DNA of 64,000 nt from Dallia pectoralis (taxonomy: Eukaryota > Chordata > Actinopteri > Esociformes > Umbridae). Position 1 is the stretch's first letter. The number at the start of each line of letters is the position of its first letter. Below are positions 24,705 through 62,895 of the stretch, in pieces. The translations under genes and the position numbers were made by a program. The notes beneath the pieces were generated by a model, which was given only the letters and a program-made list of their open reading frames with translations, was not told where the DNA came from and ran no database searches. The stretch is from NCBI GenBank assembly GCA_029465975.1, contig CM055742.1, positions 2,289,622 to 2,353,621 on the forward strand. Reading direction: 5' to 3'.

Positions 24705-25196
24705 GCCCCTGGTCAACAGAGGAGAAATCCAGTCAGATATGGACAACGGCCTGCCAAAGCTCTTAACTCTAATACAATCAGCCATTAATTTGACATCCCA
24801 TGACACAAACACAATCTGCCTGGTTACAAAATGGTGACGACCTCACCTGATTGGTTACAAAAGGACAGGGCCCTTTCTTGATTGGTTAATTGCAAGAATA
24901 AAGCATTTACAAAGTCTCTCCCTCTGCTTTTTATTTGTAGTTATTCAGCTGACCAGAAGGTCACAGGTTTCTTATGAGTGAGTGAGTGAGTGTGTGTCTT
25001 CCCTGAGAGCACGAACATTGAAGACAGTGACGTCAGCCTGAAGCTATAAAGGGGTCTGTGAATTGATTTTTAAATTAATCTCAATAAGCTAATTGTTGCA
25101 TTTTGGAGACTGGCTGACATGATTACGATTTCTCACGCACAGGTTTTCTTGTGCGGGTTTAGAAGACAGCCTCATATGTTTTTTATTACCGGCCTG

Positions 25197-25227
<31 letters not shown>

Positions 25228-28200
25228 TTGAGATAAAGGGTGGTGCCAAGTCACAAGACCTATTTCCTGTGTTCCGGGTCCACTATCCTGGCCTATATTG
25301 GAAATTGGTTCCTGGAGAAATTTTTCAGGGGTTCTTCAAATTGAAAAGGGAGGGTTTGAGGGCTAGGTTCTTCATTAAAAAAGCGTTAGTGTGGGGTTCT
25401 TCAACATGATTCTCCCAGAACCGCTTTCTTCCATTCTACCAGAGCCTGATACAAAACTAACACTAAAATCCTCAGACTAATATTCCACCTTGTTTACTGG
25501 TTCCACAACCACACTGACCAGGCATAAAATAAACGCCTGAGGGAAGTTCCCGTATCCAGTTTTCGTTGTTGTCAAGACACCTTGCTGAGAGTTGCAGATC
25601 CATTATACTCACAGTAGCCGCATCTGGTCCCGCCCTCAAACACAAAGCCATTGGGCACGGCACCGTAGCGCCTCAGGTCTGACAGCCTCCAATGGGCATT
25701 CATGGTCGGGGGGCAGTCCCTGGTGAGGACCAATAGATTGTTACACAGGTGGAGAGAGGCGGAGCCAGCCTCTAGCTTAGTTCCAGGCTGGACGCCTACA
25801 CTGAACCTGTGGACTGATGAGAAAGGGAGGAGGAAAAGAGGAGAGGAAGAAAGATAAGGGAAAGATAAATCACAACTAAAGTAGCCGATAGGAGCTGAAA
25901 CACACCGTGACTCCTGTATAACTCAAAAATACAGACACACACACACACGCTCACACACACACACACACACAAGATTGATGGCAGTATTAACTACGATTAA
26001 ACTCTCCTGAGCTGCACTAGCTGTAATCTGTCATCACCAGGTCTGCATTGCAAATGACACCCTATTCCCTATATAGTACACTACTATAACCAGAGTCCTA
26101 TGGAGAGATGACACCCTATTCCCTATATAGTACACTACTATAACCAGAGTCCTATGGGGAGATGACACCCTATTCCCTATATAGTACACTACTATAACCA
26201 GAGCCCTATGGAGAGATGGCACCCTATTCCCTATATAGTACACTACTATAACCAGAGCCATATGGAGAGATGACACCCTATTCCCTATATAGTACACTAC
26301 TATAACCAGAGCCCTATGGAGAGATGACACCCTATTCCCTATATAGTACACTACTATAACCAGAGCCATATGGAGAGATGGCACCCTATTCCCTACATAG
26401 TACACTACTATAACCAGAGCCCTATGGAGAGATGACACCCTATTCCCTATATAGTACACTACTATAACCAGAGCCCTATGGAGAGATGACACCCTATTCC
26501 CTATATAGTACACTACTATAACCAGAGTCCTATGGAGAGATGACACCCTATTCCCTATATAGTACACTACTATAACCAGAGTCCTATGGAGCGATGACAC
26601 CCTATTCCCTATATAGTACACTACTTTACCAGAGCACTATGGGAAGATGACACCCTATTCCCTATATAGTACACTACTATAACCAGAGCCCTATGGAGAG
26701 ATGGCACCCTATTCCCTATATAGTACACTACTATAACCAGAGCCATATGGAGAGATGACACCCTATTCCCTATATAGTACACTACTATAACCAGAGCCCT
26801 ATGGAGAGATGACACCCTATTCCCTATATAGTACACTACTATAACCAGAGCCCTATGGAGAGATGACACCCTATTCCCTATATAGTACACTACTTTAACC
26901 AGGACCATAGGTAAGTACAATTTCAACTATTACTTCATATTATGGCCTTATCCCTACTTCCTTTGAGAGTGTAATAGATCCCTCAAATCGATTTATTTTA
27001 ATATTTGTGTGCACACACACACACACACTCACTCACCTTCCCCTAGGCTGTATCTTATTCTTGCGTCCCATGCGGACAGTCCCTCTCTGCTGTCGAAGCC
27101 CAGGGCCACCGTCCTCCCCAGACAGAGGATGAAGAGGGCGTAGCCCACACCGTCATACCCCAAACCAGACTCCACCCCGCAGATACCCTCCAGGGTCAAC
27201 CGCAAACGCTCACCATGACCTCTGACCTTATCAGACTTGTCCCTGTAGACCAGGAGAGAAAGGCAGTCTGGGGACAGAGGGGGGGTTGGAGAAGTGAGGG
27301 GTGGAGCAGAGGGTTTGGGTTTCCCAGAAGCCTGCAGTATGACTGCATGTAGACAGGTATACGATGTTCCCTCAAAGAGATCTGATGTGAAACGATCTGA
27401 TAAGACGAGCCAGAAGACCAATTTGTGGAGAAATATATGTTGTGAACCTAACAAAAACACAACAGGGGTCTTGTTGGAAACTCACAACGTTCCCTGTGAA
27501 ATACTTATTAGACTGGCTCCTCACCTACAATCCGGAGGTCTCTCCCTCCCTCTCTAGCCACCCGCAACGCAGATTGCAGCACTTCAAACTGACTCAAAAC
27601 GGTCCTGCTCAGTTTGACTTCACGTCAGTGTATCTCGGTCTGCAATCAGCAGCCGTGTGAAACATGTATTGTATTTTCTTGGGTCCTTCTCATGCGGTTC
27701 AGTGTCACTTCAGGTTCCTGATGGCGCTTTAAATTCCGGGTTTTACTATTATTTAATGCGGCCAAATAAATGATACAGAGCTGCGTGTGTCCATTCCGAA
27801 ATCCCATCGATCTGGACTTCTGCCTTCGTGTCATGATGACAACAGTCATTAAAAACAAAGAATGCCTGCTTGCATACAACAAGTCATATACGCCTACAAT
27901 ACAATTATAAACAGGCCCAACAAAGCAAACACACGTTGCTCGGCGTAACATAGCTACATTAACATTGACTCAAGGACTTTAAAGTTTAAAAAATTAATTA
28001 TTAATAAAAATATTAGCCTACTGATAACGAATGAACACCTAGATAACATACATGTAGGCAGGCATTATGAATAATATATATATATAGTGTTAGTTTATTT
28101 TCCTGCTGTTAATCCGACGTAGAGCCGCTAATTGCCCACAGGTACATCCGGAGGCGTGTCGCTCAGCTACTGGAATATTAGCACATCATTGGCCGACATG

Positions 28201-31200
28201 CTGACAAGATTGACATACAGACTAACCAATCAGAATGTTGTTCATCCGTGGCGACGTAATGCTAAAACAGCCTCAGAAGAAGCTCCCAGTTGGGACATTT
28301 TACTTGAGATAACTCGAGTTATAAAGTTTTGTTTTGACAATTATAACCTAAGCACTGGGGAAAATGTAAACAGTCTGAAAATAGTGTTAATGTTTAGAAA
28401 AGCTAGCTAACTTTAGTATGTGCAGCTTTTTAAACTGCCAGAAGATAATATTGGTTGAAGAACGGTTTGGACATCAGAAGGACATGAACATAAGACAACA
28501 TATTCTGATATTGTCTAGTCTGAGTGTGACAGGTTAAAGGAAACCCTATTAGTCCGGGGATTGATCAAATTCATAATTGATAAAAAGGAAGTCTGTCATG
28601 ATTACAAAGGGTAAATGTGTAAATATGGTAATCTACTAGAGTGGTCTCAATCTATTAGTCTGTGATCGATTGCTTTTTTCGTCACCATAGTTACAGAGTA
28701 AAGCGCGCTCTTTTTCTCGGCTCGTGACACCAACGGTTACTGTGAGGTAATTTAACCGGATCACTCATGTGAATATTTCTTCCCTTTTCAGGTACGTTAT
28801 TGATAAGAATAAGTTCATTTAAATGTAAAACAACTTGCTAACATGATAATAGTTTTTATGGTGTGTTTTAGTTAGTACAGGGTTTCCGCGGGTCATTAAA
28901 AAGCATGAAAAGTCATTAAATAGATTTTGTGAAAATTCAGGCATTAATTGGCATGAAAAAGCATGGACTTCGATGTTCAAAGGCATTAAAAATTATGTAA
29001 ACTTGATGGAATAAAAACATTGTTTTTCATGATTTATTTTGACTATATAAACATCTAAATCTAATTTTGATCGGAAGTATAGCGTAATGGTTGAAAGGCG
29101 GAACCTTTTAATTGGCTGTTTTGTACGGCTGGTGCACGAAGTCGCGACACCTGATGCTAGTAATGGAAGGTGCTGTGAGTGTGAGTCTGCTGTCTATCGA
29201 GTGAGTAAGTGAGTGTGTGCTGTGGTGAAAGAATGGAGGAGATATCTAATGATGGGAAAATGGGAAAATTCAAGTTTCAGCAGAAGTGGTTGGAGGATGA
29301 ACTATTCAGAACCTGGTAAATTCCGTCCAGGGCTTGAATTTCGGTGCGGGATTGCGGGGACTGCGCATTATTTAAACCATTCCCGCAAAGTTAGTTTATA
29401 CCGCACAAATATATTTGCTTCATCTCAGACCGAGGTAAAGTTGGTTGGATATTGGATATTCAACGGATATTCGGAGCCCGAGATCAGGTCCGGTTTTCCC
29501 GCAAGCAGCCACACTACACCCCGGAGACGGATAGAAACATCCGTGTGCTAGGGACCGTCAATAGTTAGGGACCGTCAATAAAGTACGTCTTAAAGTTATG
29601 AATTCAATAGCTGTTTAACCATTTGGCCTTGATACTTCAAACCACTGTCATATTGTTTTATAGAGTACACCTACATTTTGCACAGCTTTGTTTTTCTAAG
29701 GAAATGGTGTAAGAGACGTTTAATAAACATTTAAAAACGGTAAAAATCTTTTTTTTGTGAAATCACTTCGAAACCTCAATTTACTTAAGGTCTTTCACAT
29801 GTTGCACATAATTTGGTTTTTCAAAATAAAACATTTAAAACATACATTTAAAAAAAATACATTTAAATACTGGAAATCTTAATAGTTTTTTTAGCAGTGA
29901 CCTACTAACCTCAAACCACTTTCAGATAGTCTGCAGGGGCCACCCACATGTTGCACAACTGGAAATGCACAATTCATGCACACAAATGTGTAGATATTAA
30001 TAAATGAAGATGATTAAATTATACAGATGCATCAAAAGTTATTCTCTCCCCCATAATATTTAGATCCCCCCATGTGACCCACCCAACGAAATTCAGGCCC
30101 TGGTGTCGATGGCATTTTGCAGCGAGTGTGTGGGAATGGGGTGGTGGGGAGGACAGGGGGTTGACATGATTTTGTCGAATTTGCCTACAGCCGTAAGCAG
30201 TATAGGCTAATTCCTTTAATTATCAGTGCATGTTGTTTTGAGATCCGCAGGGCAGAGACACGAGCTGCTCAGTGAACAGTGTTTTAAATATTTGTATTTC
30301 TGTTGTTGTTATTTTGTGAAGCACTTTGTGTTGCGTTTAATGACTGTAAACCTTCTTGTTAGGCATCTGACAGTTACATTTGGATTTTAAAAATAGCATT
30401 GTCAAATGCTCACAATTTGTGTGTGAAAGTATCTGCAGTTGGACATGGGCATGAAATTAGTTTAAAGTGGCATGAAAAAGGGCATGAAATGCATTAAATG
30501 AGATTGGCTGATACCTGCAGAAACCCTGTAGTAAGTGTTATGTTGTAGAGATTAAAATGTGCATGTTTGAGCGGAGCTCCGCTCGGTTACTAAGGAGATT
30601 AGCTTCGTATTGAGAGTAGCTGCCATTTATGTGAATCGAGCTAATAATATAGTTTACTGTGTTAATTGTATAATGTGTTTCAAGCTAATAATATAGTTTA
30701 CTGTGTTAATTGTATAATGTGTTTCAAGCTAATAATATAGTTTACTGTGTTAATTGTATAATGTGTTTCAAGCTAATAATATAGTTTACTGTGTTAATTG
30801 TATAATGTGTTTCAAGCTAATAATATAGTTTAATGTGTTAATTGTATAATGTGTTTCAAGCACTTTGTTGACACTTTTGCTAAGTTTAGTGAGGGTTTAC
30901 TGAGCTAAAGCTACTTTGTTTTTGACAGTTATAATGATAAGGAGCATGTATTTCATTAAATTATGTAAAGTATGCAGTTGTGACGTAAATAAGAGTTACA
31001 AAACAATTTATTTCCTGTAGATCTGTTGTTTGGTAATATGTTGTATTTTGTTTTCAGTGATTTCTTCCCCTTTCAGGGGTATAACCTGAGCCTAGGGACA
31101 GATGTAGTGCACTAATTTAATCAGGGCCTAGGGACAGATGTAGTGCACTAATTTAATCAGGGCCTGGGGACAGATGTAGTGCACTAATTTAATCAGGGCC

Positions 31201-32130
31201 TGGGGACAGATGTAGTGCACTAATTTAATCAGGGCTTGGGGACAGATGTATTGCACTAATTTAATCAAGGCCTGGGGACAGGTGTAGTTGTCATAGCAAC
31301 ACTACCACAGACCAGTGATCCTGAAACAGCTGAAGACCCAATACCCAGTCACACACACACACACACTCTCACTCACTCACTCACTCACTCACTCACTCAC
31401 TCACTCACTCACTCACTCACTCTACAGTGAAAGGGCTTACCCGGAATGATATGTAATACTTCTTACCTAAGTCTATGGTTTTAAGTAAATATAGGCTAAC
31501 CTACACATTAGCCTTATATTGATTTACCTGTTCACAATTTTTGGTTAGGCCCATTTTGTATAAACTTAGCCTGACAAAAACAAATGTTGCCGTGTAAAAC
31601 GATCCGGTCCAATCTAATCCGAGTGTTTTAGTCTACATAAGCAGTTTAATGAAACATCGAGCGTGCAACTTTCCCAAACACATGTGAGGTGTTACGCAAT
31701 CCCGTCCTCCGTAACCGGGTTGTGATATCCGAGCTAAGCACTACGGATGGCGTATCGCCAAACCGCACATCGACAAGTCGCCCTTAATACCCGAAAATCA
31801 ACCCGATAATTAGTTAAAGATTAAAACTTTAGCAGACTGTGGAATTAGTAAATACCACTACCCTGTTGAACGAGAGATTAAACTTTGGAACCATGTTACA
31901 TTCCTACCTGCAACTGGGGACGGCTTCCGCAACACGACCCACCGACTCTTCCACTGTTGGAAGTTAAAGAAAACATATCCAGCATACAGTCAAATCCCAC
32001 GGTTAATCCACATGTCACAGTGTTATCGTTTAATTCCAGTGTTTGTTTAAAGCTTTAGTATAAATAAGATAAGAACCTTTTTCCCATCTCTGTATTTTAC
32101 GTGTCCCTCCGCGACAACTGTCTCCGTCAT
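21276..32130 (-). CDS. dok7: DOK7, docking protein 7 (MuSK activator); 7 coding exons
   Basis: Dok-7 binds the phosphorylated juxtamembrane motif of MuSK through its PTB domain and drives acetylcholine-receptor clustering at the neuromuscular junction. Exons in transcript order: 32130-32077, 31953-31908, 27267-27037, 25813-25613, 24424-24305, 22882-22775, 22213-21276. Phases match and give 565 residues (human 504). Lengths of exons 1-5 (54, 46, 231, 201, 120 nt) equal those I recall for human. PH domain about 1-110 (VKYRDGKKWKSRWVVLRKPS, DARIRYSLGE). PTB about 110-210 (VHRF, WRLSDLRRYGAVPNGF, GGTRCGYWAGVFF, SFLFDCIVRGISPS), keeping the Arg pair and GGTR arginine needed for phosphotyrosine binding. 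The Ser/Pro-rich tail has LDSGIGIATTSSQSSYSGS and a Crk-type YDTP; the upstream second YxxP is not evident. Exon 1's donor (GTTCTT) is poor at +3. Exon ends 5, 6 and 7 merge into tandem arrays. Confidence 0.95.
22325..22795 (-). repeat. 37-bp minisatellite, about 12 copies, each with a copy of the DOK7 exon 6 donor
   Basis: On the DOK7 strand each unit contains gagcagcacag|gtaatcaac, the same sequence as the exon 6/intron 6 boundary at 22775/22774. The last roughly 20 coding bases of exon 6 are homologous to the unit, so the array runs from the exon edge into the intron. Confidence 0.95.
22883..23910. other. DOK7 intron 5, downstream part, no exon assigned
   Basis: CA/GT-rich sequence. A short frame at 23474-23520 (minus) reads SPSKSPFGPQFGLRPP before a GT. 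It faintly resembles the SPTKGPFGLRP stretch of mammalian Dok-7, but no valid phase links it to exon 5 or 6. Confidence 0.5.
23911..24325 (-). repeat. Compound GT minisatellite with 7 extra copies of the DOK7 exon 5 donor
   Basis: On the DOK7 strand, each unit reads cagacccaatctacctg|gtac followed by a CA run, matching the real exon 5 end at 24305. Extra copies begin on + at about 23914, 23955, 23999, 24069, 24121, 24161 and 24206. CA tracts of varied length separate them. Confidence 0.93.
24422..24595. repeat. GA-rich simple repeat upstream of DOK7 exon 5
   Basis: Runs of gagagacaggggagagag on + give a C/T-rich tract just 5' of the exon 5 acceptor on the DOK7 strand. Confidence 0.8.
26048..26905 (-). 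repeat. 54-bp minisatellite, about 16 copies, inverted relative to 1.5-1.9 kb
   Basis: The + unit contains gacaccctattccctatata and gtacactactataaccagag. Read on - it is the same unit as the 1510-1870 array. It lies in DOK7 intron 3. Confidence 0.95.
27268..28877. other. DOK7 intron 2, part without recognised elements
   Basis: This is ordinary AT-rich sequence with no exon supported on either strand. Confidence 0.55.
28878..30528. mobile_element. 1.65-kb non-autonomous TIR DNA transposon in DOK7 intron 2
   Basis: The left end reads cagggtttccgcgggt; the right end read in reverse is cagggtttctgcaggt. A TAGTA direct repeat flanks both ends (28873-28877, 30529-30533). Sub-terminal 'gcatgaaa/cattaaa' motifs recur near both ends, as in hAT-like elements, although a 5-bp TSD is not the usual 8 bp. 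No transposase frame is visible. A second element is nested inside. Confidence 0.75.
29327..30103. mobile_element. Second TIR element nested inside the 28.9-30.5 kb element
   Basis: The termini ccagggcttgaatttcg (29327-29343) and cgaaattcaggccctgg (30087-30103) are inverted copies with one mismatch. The interior has no transposase frame. It splits the outer element, so it inserted later. No convincing target-site duplication was seen. Confidence 0.65.
30636..30865. repeat. 44-bp minisatellite, 5 copies
   Basis: The unit contains gctaataatatagtttactg and tgttaattgtataatgtgtt. Copies are nearly identical. Confidence 0.94.
31082..31285. repeat. 36-bp minisatellite, about 6 copies
   Basis: The unit contains gggacagatgtagtgcacta followed by atttaatca. 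The 'gtagtgcacta' core again matches the dispersed motif. Confidence 0.93.
31366..31423. repeat. (CACT)n tetranucleotide microsatellite
   Basis: A perfect cactcactcactcact run of about 14 units. Confidence 0.95.
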
Positions 32131-32349
32131 CTTTAGAAAAGCCACGGACCAGCTGCCTATATGTACGTGTGTGTGCGAGATAGGGTGTATCTACTGTATG
32201 TCTATTTGTGTGTGTGTGTGTGTGTGTGTCACTGCCTGGTCCAACTCCTAACAGTTGGCTGGGGTCACTTTCAAAATAACTTTTGAACTGCTCAGCCCTG
32301 TCGAGAGGCCTCCACCCGCAAACCGCTCTCTCCCAGGAAAACAGGACAC

Positions 32350-32700
32350 TCAGACGGGGAGCTGGGCCAGCCACCCAGCACCGGCCAGCCCCCCAGCACC
32401 ACCGGCCAGCCCCCAGCACCGCCGGCCAGCCACCCAGCACCGGCCAGCCCCCAGCACCACCGGCCAGCACCGCCGGCCAGCCCCCCAGCACCGCCGGCCA
32501 GCCCCCCAGCACCGCCGGCCAGCCACCCAGCACCGCCACCGGCCAGCCACCCAGCACCGCCACCGGCCAGCCACCCAGCAACACCACCGGTCAGCACTGC
32601 CACCGGCCAGCCACCCAGCACCGCCACCGGCCAGCCACCCAGCAACGCCACCAGCCAGCCACCCAGCACCACCACCGGCCAGCCACCCAGCAACGGCGAG
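32350..32700 (-). repeat. GC-rich minisatellite just upstream of DOK7 exon 1
   Basis: Units of ccagccacccagcaccgcca then ccgg (24 bp, with shorter variants) lie about 220-570 bp upstream of the DOK7 ATG, so they could sit in its promoter or 5'UTR. All frames through it stay open, so the proline-rich frames are artefacts. Confidence 0.93.
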
Positions 32701-33405
32701 CTGAGACTTCAGATAATAGTGTCATGGTTTAAGTGCTTACAATTGGCGGCAATTAAAATCAAATAACAGGCATAGCTTCTTATCTCACAGGATTGGCACG
32801 CGTTATTGAGCTCGACTTACACAGTGGACTTGGAATGAGTCACACTCATGGCTTTCAAAAACCACTCGTCTTATTACTTTCTTTGGAATTATGTCCTTTT
32901 CAGATTTTTTATCGCTTTGTTTTACAAGAAGATAAAACAGCGATTGTGAACTTAGACATAAACAAGTTTGTCGTGATTTTATTTATAGCAACAATATCAA
33001 CTCGTTTCCTGGGAAACACAACAAAATACAAAACAAATTATATTACTGAACAAGAATGTTTGACCTTGTTCACCTACTTATTCAGGAACACAATTAAAAA
33101 TTAACATTCCTTCAAGTTAAAAATTACAAACGCCAAACATCCCTGACATTTTGCAGCCTTTTCCCCAGACAAACATTCACATACATTGCAGTCATAAAAC
33201 GTACTTCGTATCTTCTTACACAGGGACAAGGTTTACAGCAAACACAGACAGACATTCACAAGGACAAAATGGAATACAATGGGTTGAGCTGAATATTTTA
33301 ATGTTTGTTGAGTGTAAATTAATCAATTTACTACCCGATGAATTCATATTAACTGACCAATTAGTTCCAGCCGTTATTACAGAGTGTCTTAGAATAGTGA
33401 ACTGT
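32701..33405. other. Intergenic DOK7-RGS12, no gene seen
   Basis: This is AT-rich sequence with no supported exon. Confidence 0.55.
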
Positions 33406-34920
33406 TATAATCACAGTGTCTTAGACCAGTGAACTGTGGTTATAACAGTGACTTAGACCAGTGAACAGTGATTATAACAGTGTCTTAGAACAGTGAACTG
33501 TGATTATAAGTGTCTTAGACCAGTAAACTGATTATAACAGTGTCTTAGACCAGTGAACTGTGATTATAACAGTGACTTATACCAGTGAACTGTGATTATA
33601 ACAGTGTCTTAGACCAGTGAACTGTGATTACAGAGTGTCTTCGACCAGTGAACTGTGATTATAACAGTGTCTTAGACCAGTGAACTGTGAATATAACAGT
33701 GTCTTAGACCAGTGAACAGTGTTTATAACAGTGTCTTAGACCAGTGAACTGTGATTATAACAGTGACTTAGACCAGTGAACAGTGATTATAACAGTGTCT
33801 TAGAACAGTGAACTGTGATTATAACAGTGTCTTAGACCAGTGAACTGTGATTATTACAGAGTGACTTAGACCAGTGAACAGTGTCTTAGACCAGTGAACT
33901 GCGATTACAACAGTGTCTTAGACCAGTGAACGGAGATTAAAACAGTGTCTTAGACCAGTGAACTGTGATTATAAGTGTCTTAGACCAGTGAACGGTGATT
34001 ATAACAGTGACTTAGACCAGTGAACTGTGATTATAAGTGTCTTAGACCAGTGAACGGTGATTATAACAGTTTCTTAGACCAGTGAACTGTCTTAGACCAG
34101 TGATTATAACAGTGTCTTAGACCAGTGAACTGTGATTACAACAGTGTCTTAGACCAGTGAACTGTGATTACAACAGTGACTTAGACCAGTGAACGTTGAT
34201 TACAACAGTGACTTAGACCAGTGAACGGAGATTAAAACAGTGTCTTAGACCAGTGAACTGTGATTATAAGTGTCTTAGACCAGTGAACGTGATTATAACA
34301 GTGACTTAGACCAGTGAACAGTGATTATAACAGTGTCTTAGACCAGTGAACTGTGATTACAGAGTGTCTTCGACCAGTGAACTGTGATTATAACAGTGTC
34401 TTAGACCAGTGAACTGTGATTATAACAGTGTCTTAGACCAGTGAACAGTGTGTCTTAGACCAGTGAACAGTGATTATAACAGTGTCTTAGACCAGTGAAC
34501 TGTGATTACAGAGTGTCTTCGACCAGTGAACTGTGATTATAACAGTGTCTTAGACCAGTGAACTGTGAATATAACAGTGTCTTAGACCAGTGAACAGTGT
34601 TTATAACAGTGTCTTAGACCAGTGAACAGTGTTTATAACAGTGTCTTAGACCAGTGAACTGTGATTATAACAGTGTCTTAGACCAGTGAACTGTGATTAT
34701 AACAGTGACTTAGACCAGTGAACTGTGATTAACAGTGTCTTAGACCAGTGAACTGTGATTACAACAGTGACTTAGACCAGTGAACGTTGATTACAACAGT
34801 GACTTAGACCAGTGAACGGAGATTATAACAGTGTCTTAGACCAGTGAACTGTGATTATAAGTGTCTTAGACCAGTGAACGGTGATTATAACAGTGTCTTA
34901 GACCAGTGAACTGTGATTAT
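33405..34920 (-). repeat. About 32-bp minisatellite, roughly 45 diverged copies, 3' of RGS12
   Basis: The unit is agtgaactgtgattataaca then gtgtcttagacc, with many indels and substitutions. It starts about 20 nt past the RGS12 long-form stop and would fill its 3'UTR. Large blocks repeat within it. Confidence 0.95.
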
Positions 34921-34940
34921 AGTAAAGATAATAAATACGA

Positions 34941-60516
<25,576 letters not shown>

Positions 60517-60950
60517 ACAAACACACACACACACACACACACACAGACAGGAGTAAAACCCTTAGCGTTGGTTACATATCTACCCACAGACACTGTTGTT
60601 AAACACTCTGATTAAAGAACAGTTTACGTGGTACACACACACACACACACACACACATTCTGAGAGTGAACTCTTGACTGACTGAAGTCTTGCTTTGGCA
60701 TGTCAGAATCCAACACACCAAGATTGCAGACAAGCTGAAACACACACTCATACAGACTGTCGCCCACACACTCACAACTCTATTATTTCTCACGCTCTCC
60801 CCCTCCCCCTCTCTCTCCCTCTCTGTGTCTGTCTCTCTCTCTCTCTCACCCACACACACACACACAGACACAGTTAGTGACTCCGTAAAATGCAATTCAC
60901 TATTCTTTCTCCTTTCTCCTCTTTTTCTGACCCTCTCTCACCACACACAC
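60517..60950. other. Upstream of the RGS12 alternative first exon, simple repeats only
   Basis: CA tracts at 60521-60545 and 60630-60658 and a C/T-rich stretch at 60795-60850. No conserved promoter motif was recognised. Confidence 0.5.
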
Positions 60951-60954
60951 ACCC

Positions 60955-61328
60955 ATTGGGAGTTGAGCTGACTAGGAGGTGCCATTCACCTCCCTCCACT
61001 CATTGGGAGTTGAGCTGACTAGGAGGTGCCATTCACCTCCCTCCACCCAATGGGAGTTGAGCTGACTAGGAGGTGCCATTCACCTCCCTCCACCCAATGG
61101 GAGTTGAGCTGACTAGGAGGTGCCATTCACCTCTCTCCACTCATTGGGAGTTGAGCTGACTAGGAGGTGCCATTCACCTCCCTCCACCCAATGGGAGTTG
61201 AGCTGACTAGGAGGTGCCATTCACCTCCATCCACTCATTGGGAGTTGAGCTGACTAGGAGGTGCCATTCACCTCCCTCCACCCAATGGGAGTTGAGCTGA
61301 CTAGGAGGTGCCATTCACCTCCCTCCAT
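60955..61328. repeat. 48-bp minisatellite, about 8 copies, with internal hairpin
   Basis: The unit is gggagttgagctgactagga, ggtgccattcacctccctcc, ac(c/t)cattg. 'gaggtg' and 'cacctc' within each unit form a short stem. Confidence 0.95.
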
Positions 61329-61624
61329 CCCAGCAGCAAAACTAGTGAGGGTGAGGGTGAAGTCAGAGTCCACCCACCAATCAAATCAAAGCAACACCAA
61401 CACCTCTCTCTCCTCCTCCTGCCAACAGACATTCCTACACACTGCTCCTGCAATGTTACCTCCAATATACCAAGTGTGTGTTTAAGTCTGAGAAAGATTC
61501 TGGTGTGTGTGTGTGTGTGTTTGTGTAAGGCTACGAAAGATTCTGGTGTGTGTGTGTGTGTGTTTGTGTAAGGCTACGAAAGATTCTGGTGTGTGTGTTT
61601 GTTATTCTGAGAGAATGTCAGCAA

Positions 61625-62045
61625 TACAAACGTAGCACAAACATAAACAAACCATACAATACAAAAATATAGTATCACAAACATAAACAAACCATACAAC
61701 ACAAACGTATAGTATCACAAACATAAACAAACCATACAACACAAACGTATAGTATCACAAACATAAACAAACCATACAACACAAACGTATAGTATCACAA
61801 ACATAAACAAACCATACAACACAAACGTATAGTATCACAAACATAAACAAACCATACAACACAAACGTATAGTATCACAAACATAAACAAACCATACAAC
61901 ACAAACGTATAGTATCACAAACATAAACAAACCATACAACACAAACGTATAGTATCACAAACTTAAACAAACCATACAACACAAACGTATAGTATCACAA
62001 ACATAAACAAACCATACAACACAAACGTATAGTATCACAAACATA
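61625..62045. repeat. 40-bp minisatellite, about 10 copies
   Basis: The unit is acaaaccatacaacacaaac then gtatagtatcacaaacataa, nearly invariant. Confidence 0.96.
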
Positions 62046-62047
62046 AC

Positions 62048-62222
62048 ACATTATACACACACCTGTAAGCATTATACACACACCTGTAAGCATTATACAC
62101 ACACCTGTAAGCATTATACACACACCTGTAAGCATTATACACACACCTGTAAGCATTATACACACACCTGTAAGCATTATACACACACCTGTAAACATTA
62201 TACACACACCTGCAAGCATTCA
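62048..62222. repeat. 21-bp minisatellite, 8 copies
   Basis: The unit is cattatacacacacctgtaa then g. It directly abuts the 40-bp array. Confidence 0.95.
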
Positions 62223-62464
62223 CAACATAACGTTTCAACCTAATTCAATACTGCCACCTGGTGACCACATTGGTGAAATAAATTGTAAAAAGCTCAAAGA
62301 AAAGGTTTGACTGACACTAGACATTTCTAGAAGGATCAACAACAGGCTTGGACGATATCTCTGCAGAAGATATGGTTAAAGCACATGCACATTTTCTAGT
62401 TGATCATCCAAACTCATTTCAAATACGTTTATACACTCAGCAAATATTGCCGAGCTGTTGTTGA

Positions 62465-62895
62465 TTAGCCTAGCCACTGGGATAAAACGGTACTGAGAGT
62501 TAACCAGGTAACGGAATTAGCCTAGCCACTGGGATAAAATGGTACTGAGAGTTAACCAGGTAACGGAATTAGCCTAGCCACTGGGATAAAACGGTACTGA
62601 GAGTTAACCAGGTAACGGAATTAGCCTAGCCACTGGGATAAAACGGTACTGAGAGCTAACCAGGTAACGGAATTAGCCTAGCCACTGGGATAAAACGGTA
62701 CTGAGAGTTAACCAGGTAGACAAATTAGCCTGGCCATATTCGCTAAAAGGTACTGGGAGATAATTAGGTATCCAAATTAGCCATTAGCCTGGCCATTTAG
62801 CTAACATGTGCTGGGAGCAAACCAGGTAGCAGAATTAGCCTGGCCATTTAGCTATAATGGTACCGAGAGCTAACCAGGGCGCTAATTAGCCTGCC
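62465..62895. repeat. About 52-bp tandem repeat, 5 close plus 3 diverged copies
   Basis: The unit has ttagcctagccactgggata, aaacggtactgagagttaac and caggtaacgga. Copies decay towards 62.9 kb. Confidence 0.92.

Noticed and set aside
28132..28410. 92-codon + strand frame
   Set aside because: It lies in DOK7 intron 2, with no splice partners, domain or codon support.
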